64,000 nt of DNA from the NCBI RefSeq assembly GCF_023101665.1, contig NZ_CP082161.1, forward strand, positions 620,001 to 684,000, written 5' to 3'. This stretch comes from Bradyrhizobium sp. 195 (GTDB taxonomy: Bacteria; Pseudomonadota; Alphaproteobacteria; Rhizobiales; Xanthobacteraceae). The notes under the pieces are model-generated. The model did not search any database and was not told where the DNA came from. It saw only the letters and a program-made list of their open reading frames with translations. A program made the translations under genes and the position numbers. The number at the start of each line of letters is the position of its first letter. The stretch's first letter is position 1. Positions 54,386 through 63,208 of the stretch are shown here, in pieces.

Positions 54386-54405
54386 CATGCATGCATGCAT
54401 GCATG
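54386..54405. repeat. Tetranucleotide repeat (CATG)5
   Basis: Five perfect CATG units. It lies outside any supported gene, about 120 bases before the small gene at 54525. No sign of phase variation in a coding frame. Confidence 0.8.
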
Positions 54406-54524
54406 ATGCGGCGCTGTGTCTCGGCGGCCACGGGCGCCTGTTGTTGTTGCTGACCGCCTCCTAGCACCTCCCAGCACCAAGAATCCCCAGACAGGAACGC
54501 CGAGCCATCGGCGAACGAGCAGCC

Positions 54525-54728
54525 ATGTCCCAGACCCAGTCGAACGCCTACATCATCGAGATCCACGACCGCGCCGCCGGCATCGTCACGCGAGATGCGC
54601 GCGGCTTCCGCTTCTTCTCCTCCGAGCGCCTGTTCGACAGTCTCGAAGGCCGCCAGTTTCGCTCGGCGCGCGAGGCCGAGCGCGCCGCACGCGCGGTGTT
54701 CTCCGAGCGGGGCCGGCGTTTGAGTTGA
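54525..54728 (+). CDS. Small protein of unknown function
   Basis: 67 residues: AYIIEIHDRAAGIVTRDARG, then FRFFSSERLFDSLEGRQF and a basic helix with AREAERAARAVF. The strand-helix pattern and codon use look coding, and I recall similar short proteins in Bradyrhizobium. CGAGCAGCC before the ATG gives only a weak ribosome site. No known domain. Confidence 0.6.
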   Translation: MSQTQSNAYIIEIHDRAAGIVTRDARGFRFFSSERLFDSLEGRQFRSAREAERAARAVFSERGRRLS

Positions 54729-55229
54729 TCAGCTCCGGCGGCGCGTCCTGGTGCGCGCTGCCTTCTTTGCTGCAGCGGACCGCACCTTGGCACCCTTGGT
54801 GTGGCTCGCCTTTCGCGCGGCGGCCGAACGCGACGCGGCGGTTCGCCGGCTTGCAGCACGCTTGCCCTGCTTCGACAGCGCGCTCCGCGATGCGGTCGAG
54901 CGCGGCTCCTTCTTCAGGACGTTCTCGACCGCGCGCGACACTTTCGGCCGGCGCTTCGGCGTGCGTTTGCCCTGGCCGACCTCGTAGGCGTATTTGGCGC
55001 TGCGGCGCGTCGCTTTCTTGGTGCGTCCCTTGCGCGGCGGCAGGTCGACGCCGGCGCGGCGCGCCTCCGACAGGCCGATGGCGATGGCCTGCTTCGTCGA
55101 GCGTGCGCCGTGCTTGCCTTTGCGGATCCTGTCGATCTCATCCTTGACGAATTCGCCGGCCTGCGTGCTTGCCGATTTGCCGGCGCGCTTGTCCTGCTTC
55201 GCTTTGCGAATGATTTCCTGTCTTGGCAT
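54729..55229 (-). CDS. DUF6496-like protein with histone-like basic tail
   Basis: 166 residues. Residues 1-75 (RQEIIRKAKQDKRAGKSAST, QAGEFVKDEIDRIRKGKHGA, RSTKQAIAIGLSEARRAG) form a conserved module found in small rhizobial proteins. The remaining 90 residues are Lys/Arg/Ala/Ser-rich repeats (AASRRTAASRSAAARKA) like histone H1 tails, suggesting DNA or RNA binding. ATG at 55229 has GAGGGAA 7 bases upstream. It abuts the convergent gene without overlap. Confidence 0.75.
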   Translation of the reverse strand: MPRQEIIRKAKQDKRAGKSASTQAGEFVKDEIDRIRKGKHGARSTKQAIAIGLSEARRAGVDLPPRKGRTKKATRRSAKYAYEVGQGKRTPKRRPKVSRAVENVLKKEPRSTASRSALSKQGKRAASRRTAASRSAAARKASHTKGAKVRSAAAKKAARTRTRRRS

Positions 55230-55297
55230 GGCCGAGTTCCCTCTGAGAGACATCGGGATATCTGACCGCAACGCATGACGCGGACGATTGATCCTTT

Positions 55298-56080
55298 TCA
55301 GTTCCGTAAGGCCGCCAGCAGTTCATCAGGCCGCTCGGCCATGATCATGTGACCGGCGCCCGGCACCACGACGGTCTTCGCATGCGGGATTGCCGCAGCG
55401 AGAGCTTTGCCGGCCTTCGCCGGTGTCATCATGTCCCGCTCGCCGAGGATCAGCGTTGTCGGCACCTTGAGGCTCGCGGCGGCTTGAAGCGCATTCGCGT
55501 AGGCATTGCAGGCCGACAAATCCCTGAACAGCACGCCGGGTTCGCAAGCCTTCAGCACCGCCTGCGCGCCGCCATGCATCCACAGGCCCGGCGCGAGACT
55601 GCCGCCGAGCTCCGCGTTGAAGCCAAGGCCCCAGATCGACACCATATCGTTTGCGTCCTGCGAGTTGGCCTCGGCTGCCTTCAGGAGATCCGGGCCGACC
55701 GTCATGGTCGCGGCGGTGCCGATCAGGCTCAGCGCGGACACCTTGTCGGGATGCCGCGCGGCGGTCTCCAGCGAGATCAGCGATCCCATGGAATGGCCGA
55801 TCAGATGCGCCTTCGAGCTACCGGCCGCGTCGAGCAGCGCCGCCGTCCAGTCGGCCATCTCGGCGATGCTGCCAAGCGATGGCCCGGCCGAACGGCCGTG
55901 ACCGGGCATATCAGGCGCGAGCACGGCAAAGCCGTGATGAGCGAACCAGCGTGTATGCAGCGCCCAGGTCGAATGGTCGAAGCCGGCGCCATGGATGAAG
56001 GCGACCGCGGGCAGGGATTTGTCGAAGTCGCGGCCGCCGGTTGCGACAAACACCTCGGTTCCGTTGACGGAGAGCTTCAT
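55298..56080 (-). CDS. Alpha/beta hydrolase
   Basis: 260 residues. HGAGFDHSTW is the oxyanion loop, GHSMGS the nucleophile elbow, GERDMMTP the acid and GAGHMIM the histidine, so the triad is complete. Substrate unknown; the fold is that of esterases and C-C bond hydrolases. It lies 3 bases after the O-acetylhomoserine sulfhydrylase gene on the same strand and is likely co-transcribed with it; it could act on an acetylated or thio-ester compound, but this is a guess. Confidence 0.87.
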   Translation of the reverse strand: MKLSVNGTEVFVATGGRDFDKSLPAVAFIHGAGFDHSTWALHTRWFAHHGFAVLAPDMPGHGRSAGPSLGSIAEMADWTAALLDAAGSSKAHLIGHSMGSLISLETAARHPDKVSALSLIGTAATMTVGPDLLKAAEANSQDANDMVSIWGLGFNAELGGSLAPGLWMHGGAQAVLKACEPGVLFRDLSACNAYANALQAAASLKVPTTLILGERDMMTPAKAGKALAAAIPHAKTVVVPGAGHMIMAERPDELLAALRN

Positions 56081-56083
56081 AGC

Positions 56084-57379
56084 TTAAACCTTTTGCGAGA
56101 TGCGCAGCGCTTGGGCGAGATCGTCGATGATGTCGCTCGCGGTCTCGATGCCGACCGACAGTCGCACCAGCTCCTCGCCGATGCCGGCAGCCTTGAGCTG
56201 TTCGGAATCCATCTGCTGATGCGTGGTCGAGGCCGGGTGGATCACCAGCGTCTTGGCATCCCCGACATTGGCGAGATGGCTGATCATGCGCAGGCTCTCG
56301 ATGAACTTGCGGCCCGCGGGTCGCCCGCCCTTGATGCCGAAGGAGATGATCGAGCCGGCGCCGCGCGGCAGGAGCTGCTTTGCGAGCTGATAGTCCGTGT
56401 GCGTCTCCAGCGAGGGATGCAGCACCCAGTCGACGGCCTTGTTGGACTTCAGTGCTTCCAGCGCGAGATGCGTGTTCTGCATGTGGCGGTCCATGCGCAC
56501 GCCGAGCGTCTCGACGCCCTGCAGCAGCTGGAACGCGTTGGTCGGCGACAGGCAGGCGCCGAAATCGCGCAGTCCCTCGGTGCGCGCGCGCATGATGAAG
56601 GCGGCCGTGCCGAACTGCTCGTCGAAGACGATGCCGTGATAGCCGCCATAGGGCTCGGTCAGCACGGCGAACTTTCCCGATGCGCGCCAGTCGAAGCGGC
56701 CGCCGTCGACGATGGCGCCGCCGATCGCGATGCCGTGGCCGCCGATCCATTTGGTCGCGGAGTGCATGACGATGTCGGCGCCGAGTTCGATCGGCCGGCT
56801 CAGATAGGGCGTGGCAAAGGTGTTGTCGATCAGCAGCGGAATCTTCGCGTCATGCGCGATCTGCGCGACCTTGGGAATGTCGAGCACCTCCAGCCCCGGA
56901 TTGCCGATGGTCTCGCCGATCACGAGCTTCGTGTTCGGCTTGATGGCGCTGCGGAACGCGTCGAGATCGCGCGGTTTCACAAACGTCGTGGTGATGCCGA
57001 AGCGCGGCAGCGTGTGCGCCAGGAGGTTGATGGTACCGCCATAGAGCGAGCTCGACGCTACGATATGGTCACCGGCGCTCAGCAGCGTCGCGATCGCCAG
57101 ATGCAGCGCGGCCATGCCGCTCGCGGTGCAGATCGCACCGACGCCGCCTTCCAGTGCCGCGAGCCGCTCTTCCAGCACGCCGGTGGTCGGATTGGAGATG
57201 CGCGTATAGATGTGGCCGGCGCGCTCCAGATTGAACAGCGCAGCCGCGTGATCGGAGTCCTGGAACACGTAGGACGTGGTCTGGTAGATCGGCACCGCGC
57301 GGGCCCCGGTCGCGGGATCCGGATGCTGGCCCGCATGCAGGCTCAGGGTCTCGAAGGCAGGCGGTTTTGGCGCGGGCAT
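56084..57379 (-). CDS. metY: O-acetylhomoserine aminocarboxypropyltransferase (sulfhydrylase)
   Basis: 431 residues, Cys/Met-metabolism PLP family. FETLSLHAGQHPDPATGARA is the typical MetY opening, YTRISNPTTGVLEERLAALE and ASGMAALHLAI follow, and SATKW carries the PLP lysine (Lys210). The extended length relative to MetB/MetC (about 380-400) fits the sulfhydrylase. It makes homocysteine from O-acetylhomoserine and sulfide. The ATG at 57379 follows the repeat region; the hydrolase gene is downstream. Confidence 0.9.
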   Translation of the reverse strand: MPAPKPPAFETLSLHAGQHPDPATGARAVPIYQTTSYVFQDSDHAAALFNLERAGHIYTRISNPTTGVLEERLAALEGGVGAICTASGMAALHLAIATLLSAGDHIVASSSLYGGTINLLAHTLPRFGITTTFVKPRDLDAFRSAIKPNTKLVIGETIGNPGLEVLDIPKVAQIAHDAKIPLLIDNTFATPYLSRPIELGADIVMHSATKWIGGHGIAIGGAIVDGGRFDWRASGKFAVLTEPYGGYHGIVFDEQFGTAAFIMRARTEGLRDFGACLSPTNAFQLLQGVETLGVRMDRHMQNTHLALEALKSNKAVDWVLHPSLETHTDYQLAKQLLPRGAGSIISFGIKGGRPAGRKFIESLRMISHLANVGDAKTLVIHPASTTHQQMDSEQLKAAGIGEELVRLSVGIETASDIIDDLAQALRISQKV

Positions 57380-57470
57380 GCGTGGCCTCGTGGGTCTGTC
57401 GGCGATGGAGGCGTTGTGCCACAAAATGGCGCGCGAAGTCAGCCCATTGACAGCGCTGCGAAAGACGGTG

Positions 57471-57619
57471 CGCTCCCTCTCCCGCTTGCGGGGGAGGGTT
57501 GGGGTGGGGGTATCGCCGCGTCGGGATTGTCGAGGATTGCAGCGGATGTCCCTGCGTGGTGAGAGCCCTCACCCGCCGCGCTCTGCGAGCGCGTCGGCCT
57601 CTCCCGCAGGCGGGAGAGG
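57471..57619. repeat. Palindromic repeat (CCCTCTCCC type)
   Basis: CGCTCCCTCTCCCGCTTGCG at the left and CTCTCCCGCAGGCGGGAGAG at the right belong to the family of inverted repeats at 54051 and 63209. It separates metY from the convergent-side end of the IclR gene. Confidence 0.65.
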
Positions 57620-57639
57620 CGAAGAAGCGCCGTCCGTGC

Positions 57640-58431
57640 TTAGCCGCGAATGGCCTGCTCGATGATCCGCGCCTCCCGCAGCAATATCTCCGCGACCTCC
57701 TGTTCGCGCCTTGGCCCGAGCCTCGTCCGAACGGCGGAGACCGTGATCGCCGCAGCCGGCTGCCCATCCGGGGTCTTGATCCAGGTCGAGATCGATTTCG
57801 TGCCCTGCACGAGGCCGATCTCTCTCATGTTGTAGCCTCGCCGCCGCGCCGTGGTGACATGGCTCATCACGGCGGCGACGTCGGTCTGGTAGGCCTCGAA
57901 CCTCTTTTCGTTGGCTGCGACGATCTTTCGCGCGTCCTGCGCCGGCATCGCGGCGAGGATGGCGACGCCCGCGCTGGAGACGCCGAGCGGCCGGCGCGCG
58001 CCGATCTCGATCGACAGCACCTGGATCGGATAGACGCCGATCCTGCGATCGACGCACAGCGTGTCGTTGCCGGTGCGAACCGTCAGGAACAGCGTGTCGC
58101 CGATCTCGGCGGAGGCACGTTGCAGCGACGGATTGGCGGCAATCAGCAGCCGCGACGGCCGCGGCCGGGCCAGCGCCAGTTCCGGCACCTGGTTGCCGAT
58201 CGCGTAGCGGCCGCTCCGCTCGTTCCGCTCGACGATGCCTTCCTCGATCAGCACGTGCACGATGCGATGCACGGTCGGTCGGGTGAGGCCGGTCGCGCGC
58301 ACGACGTCGGCCAATGGCACACCGGCCTCGCGGCCTGCGGCGAGAATGCGCAGCACCGCGAGCGCGCGGCGGATTGCCTGCGCGCCCTGCCGCGGTGCCA
58401 TCGCGTTGCGGGCTACTCTGGTTCTGTCCAT
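57640..58431 (-). CDS. IclR family transcriptional regulator
   Basis: 263 residues. The N-terminal winged helix (AIRRALAVLRILAAG, TGLTRPTVHRIVHVLIEEG, RYAIG) and the C-terminal effector domain (GDTLFLTVRTGNDTLCVDRR, GARRPLGVSSAGVAILAAMP) are canonical. It is divergent from a ring-catabolism-like operon and most likely controls it through the 17-bp palindrome that covers its own start. Because the -10-like TATTAT also overlaps the ATG at 58431, the true start may be the ATG at 58401. Confidence 0.9.
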   Translation of the reverse strand: MDRTRVARNAMAPRQGAQAIRRALAVLRILAAGREAGVPLADVVRATGLTRPTVHRIVHVLIEEGIVERNERSGRYAIGNQVPELALARPRPSRLLIAANPSLQRASAEIGDTLFLTVRTGNDTLCVDRRIGVYPIQVLSIEIGARRPLGVSSAGVAILAAMPAQDARKIVAANEKRFEAYQTDVAAVMSHVTTARRRGYNMREIGLVQGTKSISTWIKTPDGQPAAAITVSAVRTRLGPRREQEVAEILLREARIIEQAIRG

Positions 58432-58441
58432 AATATGGACA
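58406..58441 (+). promoter_or_regulatory. Promoter and IclR operator for the catabolic operon
   Basis: TGTCCAT (58425-58431) and ATGGACA (58435-58441) form a perfect inverted repeat around AAT, the spacing of IclR-type sites. TTGCGG (58406-58411), 17 bases, CATAAT (58429-58434) fit a rightward promoter, with the start near 58441 and a 130-base leader. Confidence 0.6.
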
Positions 58442-58571
58442 AGAACGCCACAATTCACTCGACAGGTAAAGCGCGCCTTTGGAAATTGCGCTCCGATCGA
58501 GGTGCCTTTCGAGTTGCCATGCGCGACGTCAGGGCATTCGACGAAATTGGAAGCGCCGCCGGGAGGTTAAC

Positions 58572-59537
58572 ATGAGATTAATCTGGATTGCCATAGCTGC
58601 CGCTACTGCGATGCTGGCCGGGCCAGCGTCGGGCCAGCAATGGCCGGCACGCAACGTCAAGCTGATCGTGCCCTATCCCGCCGGCGGCAATGTCGACAGC
58701 GCCGCGCGCATCGTCGCCGACAAGCTGCAGGAAAAGCTCGGCCAGCCCTTCGTCATCGAGAACAAGGCCGGCGCCGGCGGCATGATCGCGGGCGAGGCCT
58801 TCGCGAAATCGGCGCCCGACGGCTACACGCTGTTCGTCGGCGCCAACGGCCCGGTGCTGTTCGCGACCGAGATCAACAAGCGCGACGCCTATAACTGGAA
58901 GAAGGACTTTCTGCCGATCTCGACGATCTCGATGACGCCGCTGGTGCTCGAGGTCCATCCGTCCGTGCAGGCAACGACGCTGAAGGAGTTCATCGAGCTC
59001 GCCAAGCGCGAGCCCGGCAAGCTGACGATGGCCTCGCCCGGCCCCGGCACCACCAACCATCTGCTCAGCGAGCTGATGCAGTCGAACCTCGACGTGCAAT
59101 GGGTCACCGCGCATTACCGCGGCAATGCGCCGGCCATCAACGATCTGCTCGGCGGCCAGGTGCAGTTCGCGTTCGACCAGCTCACGGTCAGCCTGCAGCA
59201 CATCAAGGCCGGCTTGTTCCGCGCGCTCGCCGTTACCAGCCCGCACCGCCTGAAGTCGCTGCCCGACGTGCCGACCTTCACCGAGCTCGGCTACAAGGAT
59301 TTCGACGGCCAGACTTTTACGGGCCTGTTCGCGCCCGCGGGCACGCCGGCGCCGATCGTGGAGAAGCTGCACGAAACGCTTGTCGCGATCCTGAAGGACC
59401 CTGGCGTGGTCGACAAATTCGAAAAACTCGGCGGCGAAGCCACGCCGATGACGCCGGATGAATTCAGGGCCTATCTCGAGCGCGAGGACGCCAAGTGGAT
59501 TCCGGTGGTGCGCAAGGCCAACATCACGGCGAACTGA
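58572..59537 (+). CDS. TctC/Bug family tripartite tricarboxylate-type binding protein
   Basis: 321 residues. Signal peptide LIWIAIAAATAMLAGPASGQ, then WPARNVKLIVPYPAGGNVDS, the Bug ligand loop, ENKAGAGGMIAGEAFAKSAPDGYTL and the second loop ALAVTSPHRLKSLPDVPT. Such proteins bind carboxylates for TctAB carriers, but often occur without them, as here. It is first of the operon, with GGGAGG before the ATG, and probably captures the compound or its acid precursor that the following enzymes degrade. Confidence 0.92.
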   Translation: MRLIWIAIAAATAMLAGPASGQQWPARNVKLIVPYPAGGNVDSAARIVADKLQEKLGQPFVIENKAGAGGMIAGEAFAKSAPDGYTLFVGANGPVLFATEINKRDAYNWKKDFLPISTISMTPLVLEVHPSVQATTLKEFIELAKREPGKLTMASPGPGTTNHLLSELMQSNLDVQWVTAHYRGNAPAINDLLGGQVQFAFDQLTVSLQHIKAGLFRALAVTSPHRLKSLPDVPTFTELGYKDFDGQTFTGLFAPAGTPAPIVEKLHETLVAILKDPGVVDKFEKLGGEATPMTPDEFRAYLEREDAKWIPVVRKANITAN

Positions 59538-59540
59538 GCC

Positions 59541-60158
59541 ATGCGGATCGATCCCACCGAGCTCGGCGCCGAGCGCATCTACCGTCTGATGACCGGCATC
59601 GTGGTGCCGCGTCCCATCGCGTGGGTCACCAGCCTGTCGCGATCCGGCGTGCTCAACCTCGCCCCGTTCAGCGCCTTCACCTTCGTCTCGCAGAAGCCGC
59701 CGATGCTCGCCATCAGCGTCGGCCGCAAGGGCGCCGACTACAAGGACACCGCGCACAACATCCTCGATACCGAGGAATACGTCATCCACATCGCCGATGC
59801 GCCGCTGATGTCAGCGGTGCACGATTCATCGGTCGAGCATCCGCCTGAGATCAGCGAGGTCGAACATCTCGGACTCGAAACGCTGCCCTGCGAGCGCATC
59901 AAGGTGCGTCGGCTGGCGGCGGCGCCCGTCGCGATGGAATGCCGCTTTCGGCAATGCCTCGAATTCGGCGACGCCAAGAGCCGGCTCATCGTCGGCGAGG
60001 TCATGATGTTCCATATCCGCGACGGCCTCGTGAACGACGGCAAGGTTGAGACCGCCGCGCTCGACCCGATCGCCCGCATCGGCGGTCCTCGTTACGCCCG
60101 GCTCGGCGAGATCGTGACGCTCAAGACCGTGTTCCAGACGCCGAAATCGAAAGACTGA
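59541..60158 (+). CDS. Flavin reductase-like FMN-binding protein
   Basis: 205 residues, split-barrel FMN domain: VVPRPIAWVTSLSRSGVLNL, APFSAFTFVSQKPP and AISVGRKGADYKDTAHNI. These proteins supply reduced flavin to oxygenases or act on their own. In this operon it could serve an aromatic monooxygenase encoded elsewhere (the LLM gene at the right edge is on the other strand). Starts 3 bases after tctC stop. Confidence 0.88.
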   Translation: MRIDPTELGAERIYRLMTGIVVPRPIAWVTSLSRSGVLNLAPFSAFTFVSQKPPMLAISVGRKGADYKDTAHNILDTEEYVIHIADAPLMSAVHDSSVEHPPEISEVEHLGLETLPCERIKVRRLAAAPVAMECRFRQCLEFGDAKSRLIVGEVMMFHIRDGLVNDGKVETAALDPIARIGGPRYARLGEIVTLKTVFQTPKSKD

Positions 60159-60203
60159 GCGCCGCCGCCCGCCGCGCTGCCCGAACACCATTGGAGAACG
60201 ACC

Positions 60204-61064
60204 ATGCGCCTCGTAAGCTATCTCTTGGATGGAGAGCCGCGCTATGGCGCGGCCGTTGAAGGCGGCGTGATCGATCTGACCAGGCGGATCGGCCGCGACT
60301 TCTCCGATGTCCGCGCGCTGATCGCGGCCAATGCGCTCGCCGATGCGCAGGAAGCGGTAGCCGGCGTCAAGCCCGACTACGCGCTGGACGACCTCGTCCT
60401 GCTGCCGCCGGTGCTGGCGCCGGAAAAGCTGTGGTGCATCGGCGTCAATTACGCCGAGCGCAACGCCGAATATCAGGACAATTCGGACCTGCCCAAATAT
60501 CCGAGCCTGTTCGTGCGCAGCATGTCGTCGATGACGGGCTCGGGCCAGCCGCTGGAGAAGCCGAAGGTTTCGGATCAGCTCGACTACGAGGGCGAGCTCG
60601 TCATCGTGATCGGGCAGGGCGGCCGTCACATCCCGCGCGACAAGGCCTGGGGCCACATCTTCGGCATGACGCTGTGCAACGAGGGCACGATCCGCGACTG
60701 GCTGCGTCACGGCAAGTTCAACGTGACCCAAGGCAAGAATTTCGATCGCTCCGGCAGCATCGGCCCGTGGATCGTCACCGCGGACGAGCTCGACCCGCGC
60801 GGGCCGCACGACATCACCACGCGCGTTAACGGCGAGGTGCGGCAGCAGGACACGACCGAGCGGCTGATGTTCCCGTTCGATTTCATCATCTCCTATCTCT
60901 CCACCTTCGCAACGCTGAAGCCCGGCGACATGATCGTGACGGGCACGCCGACGGGCGCGGGCGCCCGCTTCAATCCACCGCGGTGGCTGAAAGTCGGCGA
61001 CGTCGTCGAGGTCGAGTCGAGCCGCATCGGCGTGTTGCGCAACACCGTCGCGGCGGAGCAATAG
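60204..61064 (+). CDS. Fumarylacetoacetate hydrolase family protein
   Basis: 286 residues. APEKLWCIGVNYAERNAE is the family entry, followed by the metal-binding LDYEGELVIVIGQGG and QGKNFDRSGSIGPWIVT, then GDMIVTGTPTGAGA. Metal ligands (Glu, Glu, Asp) look present. The FAH family includes isomerase/decarboxylases and hydrolases of ring-cleavage products (HpaG, CatD-like). Together with the next gene it suggests processing of a meta-cleavage product. Confidence 0.92.
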   Translation: MRLVSYLLDGEPRYGAAVEGGVIDLTRRIGRDFSDVRALIAANALADAQEAVAGVKPDYALDDLVLLPPVLAPEKLWCIGVNYAERNAEYQDNSDLPKYPSLFVRSMSSMTGSGQPLEKPKVSDQLDYEGELVIVIGQGGRHIPRDKAWGHIFGMTLCNEGTIRDWLRHGKFNVTQGKNFDRSGSIGPWIVTADELDPRGPHDITTRVNGEVRQQDTTERLMFPFDFIISYLSTFATLKPGDMIVTGTPTGAGARFNPPRWLKVGDVVEVESSRIGVLRNTVAAEQ

Positions 61065-61067
61065 ACC

Positions 61068-61871
61068 ATGCTGGATAGCGCCACGATCGAACGCCTTGCC
61101 GCGCGCCTCGACGAGGCCGAGCGCACGAAATCGCTGATCCCGATGTTCACGAAAGAATATCCGGATTTCAGCATCGAAGACGCCTACGCGATCCAGCGCG
61201 CCTGGACCAAACTTCAGCTCGGCCGCGGCCGCATCATCAAGGGCCACAAGATCGGCCTGACTTCGAAGGCGATGCAGAACGCGGTCGGCATCTCCGAGCC
61301 GGATTACGGCGTGCTGTTCGCCGACATGTTCTATGCCGACGCGACGCCGATTCCGTTCGACCGCTTCCACGCGCCGCGCATCGAGGTCGAGCTCGCCTTC
61401 GTGCTGAAGGCGCCGCTGCGCGGTCCCGATTGCACCATCTTCGACGTGCTCAATGCCACCGACTACGTGACGCCGGCGCTCGAGATCCTGGAGACGCGCA
61501 TGCATCGCGTCGATCCGGAAACCGGCAAGACCCGCAAGGTGATGGACACGATCTCGGATAACGCCGCCAATGCCGCGCTGGTGCTCGGCGGCCGTCCGAT
61601 CCGCCCGATGGACGCGGATCTGCGCTGGATCGGCGCGCTGCTGTTCCGCAACGGCGAGGTCGAGGAAACCGGCCTTGCAGCCGGCGTGCTCAATCACCCC
61701 GCCAACGGCATCGCCTGGCTCGCCAACCGCCTCGCGCCGCATGACGAGCATCTTAGGGCGGGCGAGGTCGTGCTGGCGGGATCGTTCACACGTCCGGTCG
61801 ACATCCGCCGCGGCGACACGTTCCACGCCGATTACGGCGCGTTCGGGTCGGTGTCGTGCCAGTTTGTCTGA
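61068..61871 (+). CDS. HpaH-type 2-oxo-hept-3-ene-dioate hydratase
   Basis: 267 residues. [54 protein letters not shown], and [18 protein letters not shown] give the hydratase family of HpaH and MhpD. The mid-part [18 protein letters not shown] [19 protein letters not shown] is closer to HpaH (2-oxo-hept-3-ene-1,7-dioate hydratase). It starts 3 bases after the FAH gene. Substrate identity beyond a 2-oxo-enoic acid is not resolvable. Confidence 0.88.
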   Translation: MLDSATIERLAARLDEAERTKSLIPMFTKEYPDFSIEDAYAIQRAWTKLQLGRGRIIKGHKIGLTSKAMQNAVGISEPDYGVLFADMFYADATPIPFDRFHAPRIEVELAFVLKAPLRGPDCTIFDVLNATDYVTPALEILETRMHRVDPETGKTRKVMDTISDNAANAALVLGGRPIRPMDADLRWIGALLFRNGEVEETGLAAGVLNHPANGIAWLANRLAPHDEHLRAGEVVLAGSFTRPVDIRRGDTFHADYGAFGSVSCQFV

Positions 61872-61896
61872 ACCAATAACAAACAGGGAGCGCAGT

Positions 61897-62292
61897 ATGA
61901 CGGGTCAAACACGGCGCAAGAGCATCCATATCGGCGGCTTCAAGCACGTCAATCCGATTCCGAACGCCTGCCGCATCGGCAATCTCGTGATGTCGGGTGT
62001 CATCCTCGGCCGCGATCCCTCGACCAATGCGATGCCGGAGAGTCTCGACGCCCAATGCGCCAACATGTTCGCGCACATGAAGGCGACGGTGGAGGCCGCC
62101 GGCGGCAGCACGGACGACATCATCAAGATGACGGTGTGGCTGAAGGACCGCACGCAGCGCGGGCCCGTCAATGTCGAGTGGCTGAAGATGTTTCCGGACG
62201 AGCATTCGCGCCCGGCGCGCCACGCGCTGCCGATGGACAACATGGACGGCGGCGCGCTGGTGCAGTGCGACTTCACCGCCGTGATCGACTGA
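61897..62292 (+). CDS. RidA family protein
   Basis: 131 residues. The YjgF/RidA fold is clear from NPIPNACRIGNLVMSGVILG, MKATVEAAGGSTDDIIKMTV and ARHALPMDNMDGGALVQCDF. The catalytic arginine of deaminating RidA sits at SRPARHAL. Inside a ring-catabolism operon it may deaminate an enamine such as 2-aminomuconate-type intermediates; this is inference. CAGGGAGCGCAGT precedes the ATG. Confidence 0.85.
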   Translation: MTGQTRRKSIHIGGFKHVNPIPNACRIGNLVMSGVILGRDPSTNAMPESLDAQCANMFAHMKATVEAAGGSTDDIIKMTVWLKDRTQRGPVNVEWLKMFPDEHSRPARHALPMDNMDGGALVQCDFTAVID

Positions 62293-62305
62293 AGGAGTTT
62301 TGCGC

Positions 62306-63181
62306 ATGCCGACCTATCTGCCGTTCGATCCCAATCCGCGCCGTCCGATCAAGGCGCCGCCGCCGAAGACCGTCGACAGCCAGTTTCACGTGCTGGGTCC
62401 GATCGACAAATATCCGGAGCGTCCCGGCGCGGCCTATCGGATGCCGAGTGCAACCTGGGAAGCTGCGTTGCGCATGCACAAGCAGCTCGGCATCGAGCGC
62501 GGCATCATCGTGCAGACCACGACCTACGGCGCCGACCATGCCGTCGTGCTCGACGGCTTAGCTGCGATGGGCCCGAACTATCGCGGCTGCGCCAACGCGC
62601 TGGTGTTCGCGGAAGCGAGCGACTCCTATCTCTCCAAGCTGCATGAGGCCGGAGTGCGCGGCGCGCGCTTCAGCTTCCGCCAGGAGCTCGGCGCCGTGCT
62701 GTCCGACGCCGATTTCGCCCGCGCCATCGCCCGCATCCGCGAGCTCGGCTGGTACGTCAAGATCCAGCCCGAGAAGGACGGCATCATGTCGAGTGTTGCG
62801 AAATACGAAAATCTCGACGTGCCCGTGCTGATCGACCACATGGCGCGGCCCGACCCCGAGGCCGGCAAGGACGATCCGAATTTACGCAAGATGCTGGAGC
62901 TGTTCGCCAAGGGCAATTTCTGGGTGATGCTGTCGCTCGGCGAGAAGACCTCGAAGGCCGGCGCGCCCTACGACGACGTCATCCCGATCGCGCGCGCCTA
63001 TATCGAGGCGGCCGTCGACCGCTGCGTCTGGGCCAGCGACTGGCCGCATCCGGTGTCGGTGAAGCAGCCGCCGAACGATGCCGACCTGTTGGAGCTGATG
63101 TACCGCTACGCGCCGGACCAGACGGAGCTGGAGAAGATTCTGGTGCACAATCCGGCCAAGCTGTTCGGGTTTGCGGATTAG
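62306..63181 (+). CDS. Amidohydrolase (metal-dependent hydrolase) family protein
   Basis: 291 residues, amidohydrolase-2/PDC-lactonase-like barrel. The N-terminal metal motif reads TVDSQFHVLG, where the usual first histidine of HxH is Gln, while KIQPEKDG, DVPVLIDHMARP and the late WASDWPHP keep the other sites. Related enzymes open lactones in aromatic or sugar-acid breakdown (LigI type). The loss of one metal ligand may be functional, since several lactonases here work without a bound metal. AAGGAG precedes the ATG. Confidence 0.85.
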   Translation: MPTYLPFDPNPRRPIKAPPPKTVDSQFHVLGPIDKYPERPGAAYRMPSATWEAALRMHKQLGIERGIIVQTTTYGADHAVVLDGLAAMGPNYRGCANALVFAEASDSYLSKLHEAGVRGARFSFRQELGAVLSDADFARAIARIRELGWYVKIQPEKDGIMSSVAKYENLDVPVLIDHMARPDPEAGKDDPNLRKMLELFAKGNFWVMLSLGEKTSKAGAPYDDVIPIARAYIEAAVDRCVWASDWPHPVSVKQPPNDADLLELMYRYAPDQTELEKILVHNPAKLFGFAD

Positions 63182-63208
63182 AGTCTGGGCGCACGCCACG
63201 CGCGCAGT

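Noticed and set aside
54354..54464. 36-residue frame covering the CATG repeat
   Set aside because: No ribosome site, low complexity, and ends in a Leu run from simple sequence; not supported as a gene.
55349..57562. 737-residue plus-strand frame opposite the hydrolase and metY genes
   Set aside because: It is the antisense of two well-recognised genes; high-GC third positions keep the opposite frame open. No domain is recognisable.
59826..61826. 666-residue minus-strand frame over the FAH/HpaH genes
   Set aside because: Same reason: mirror of confident genes, with Arg/Ala/His-rich shadow composition.
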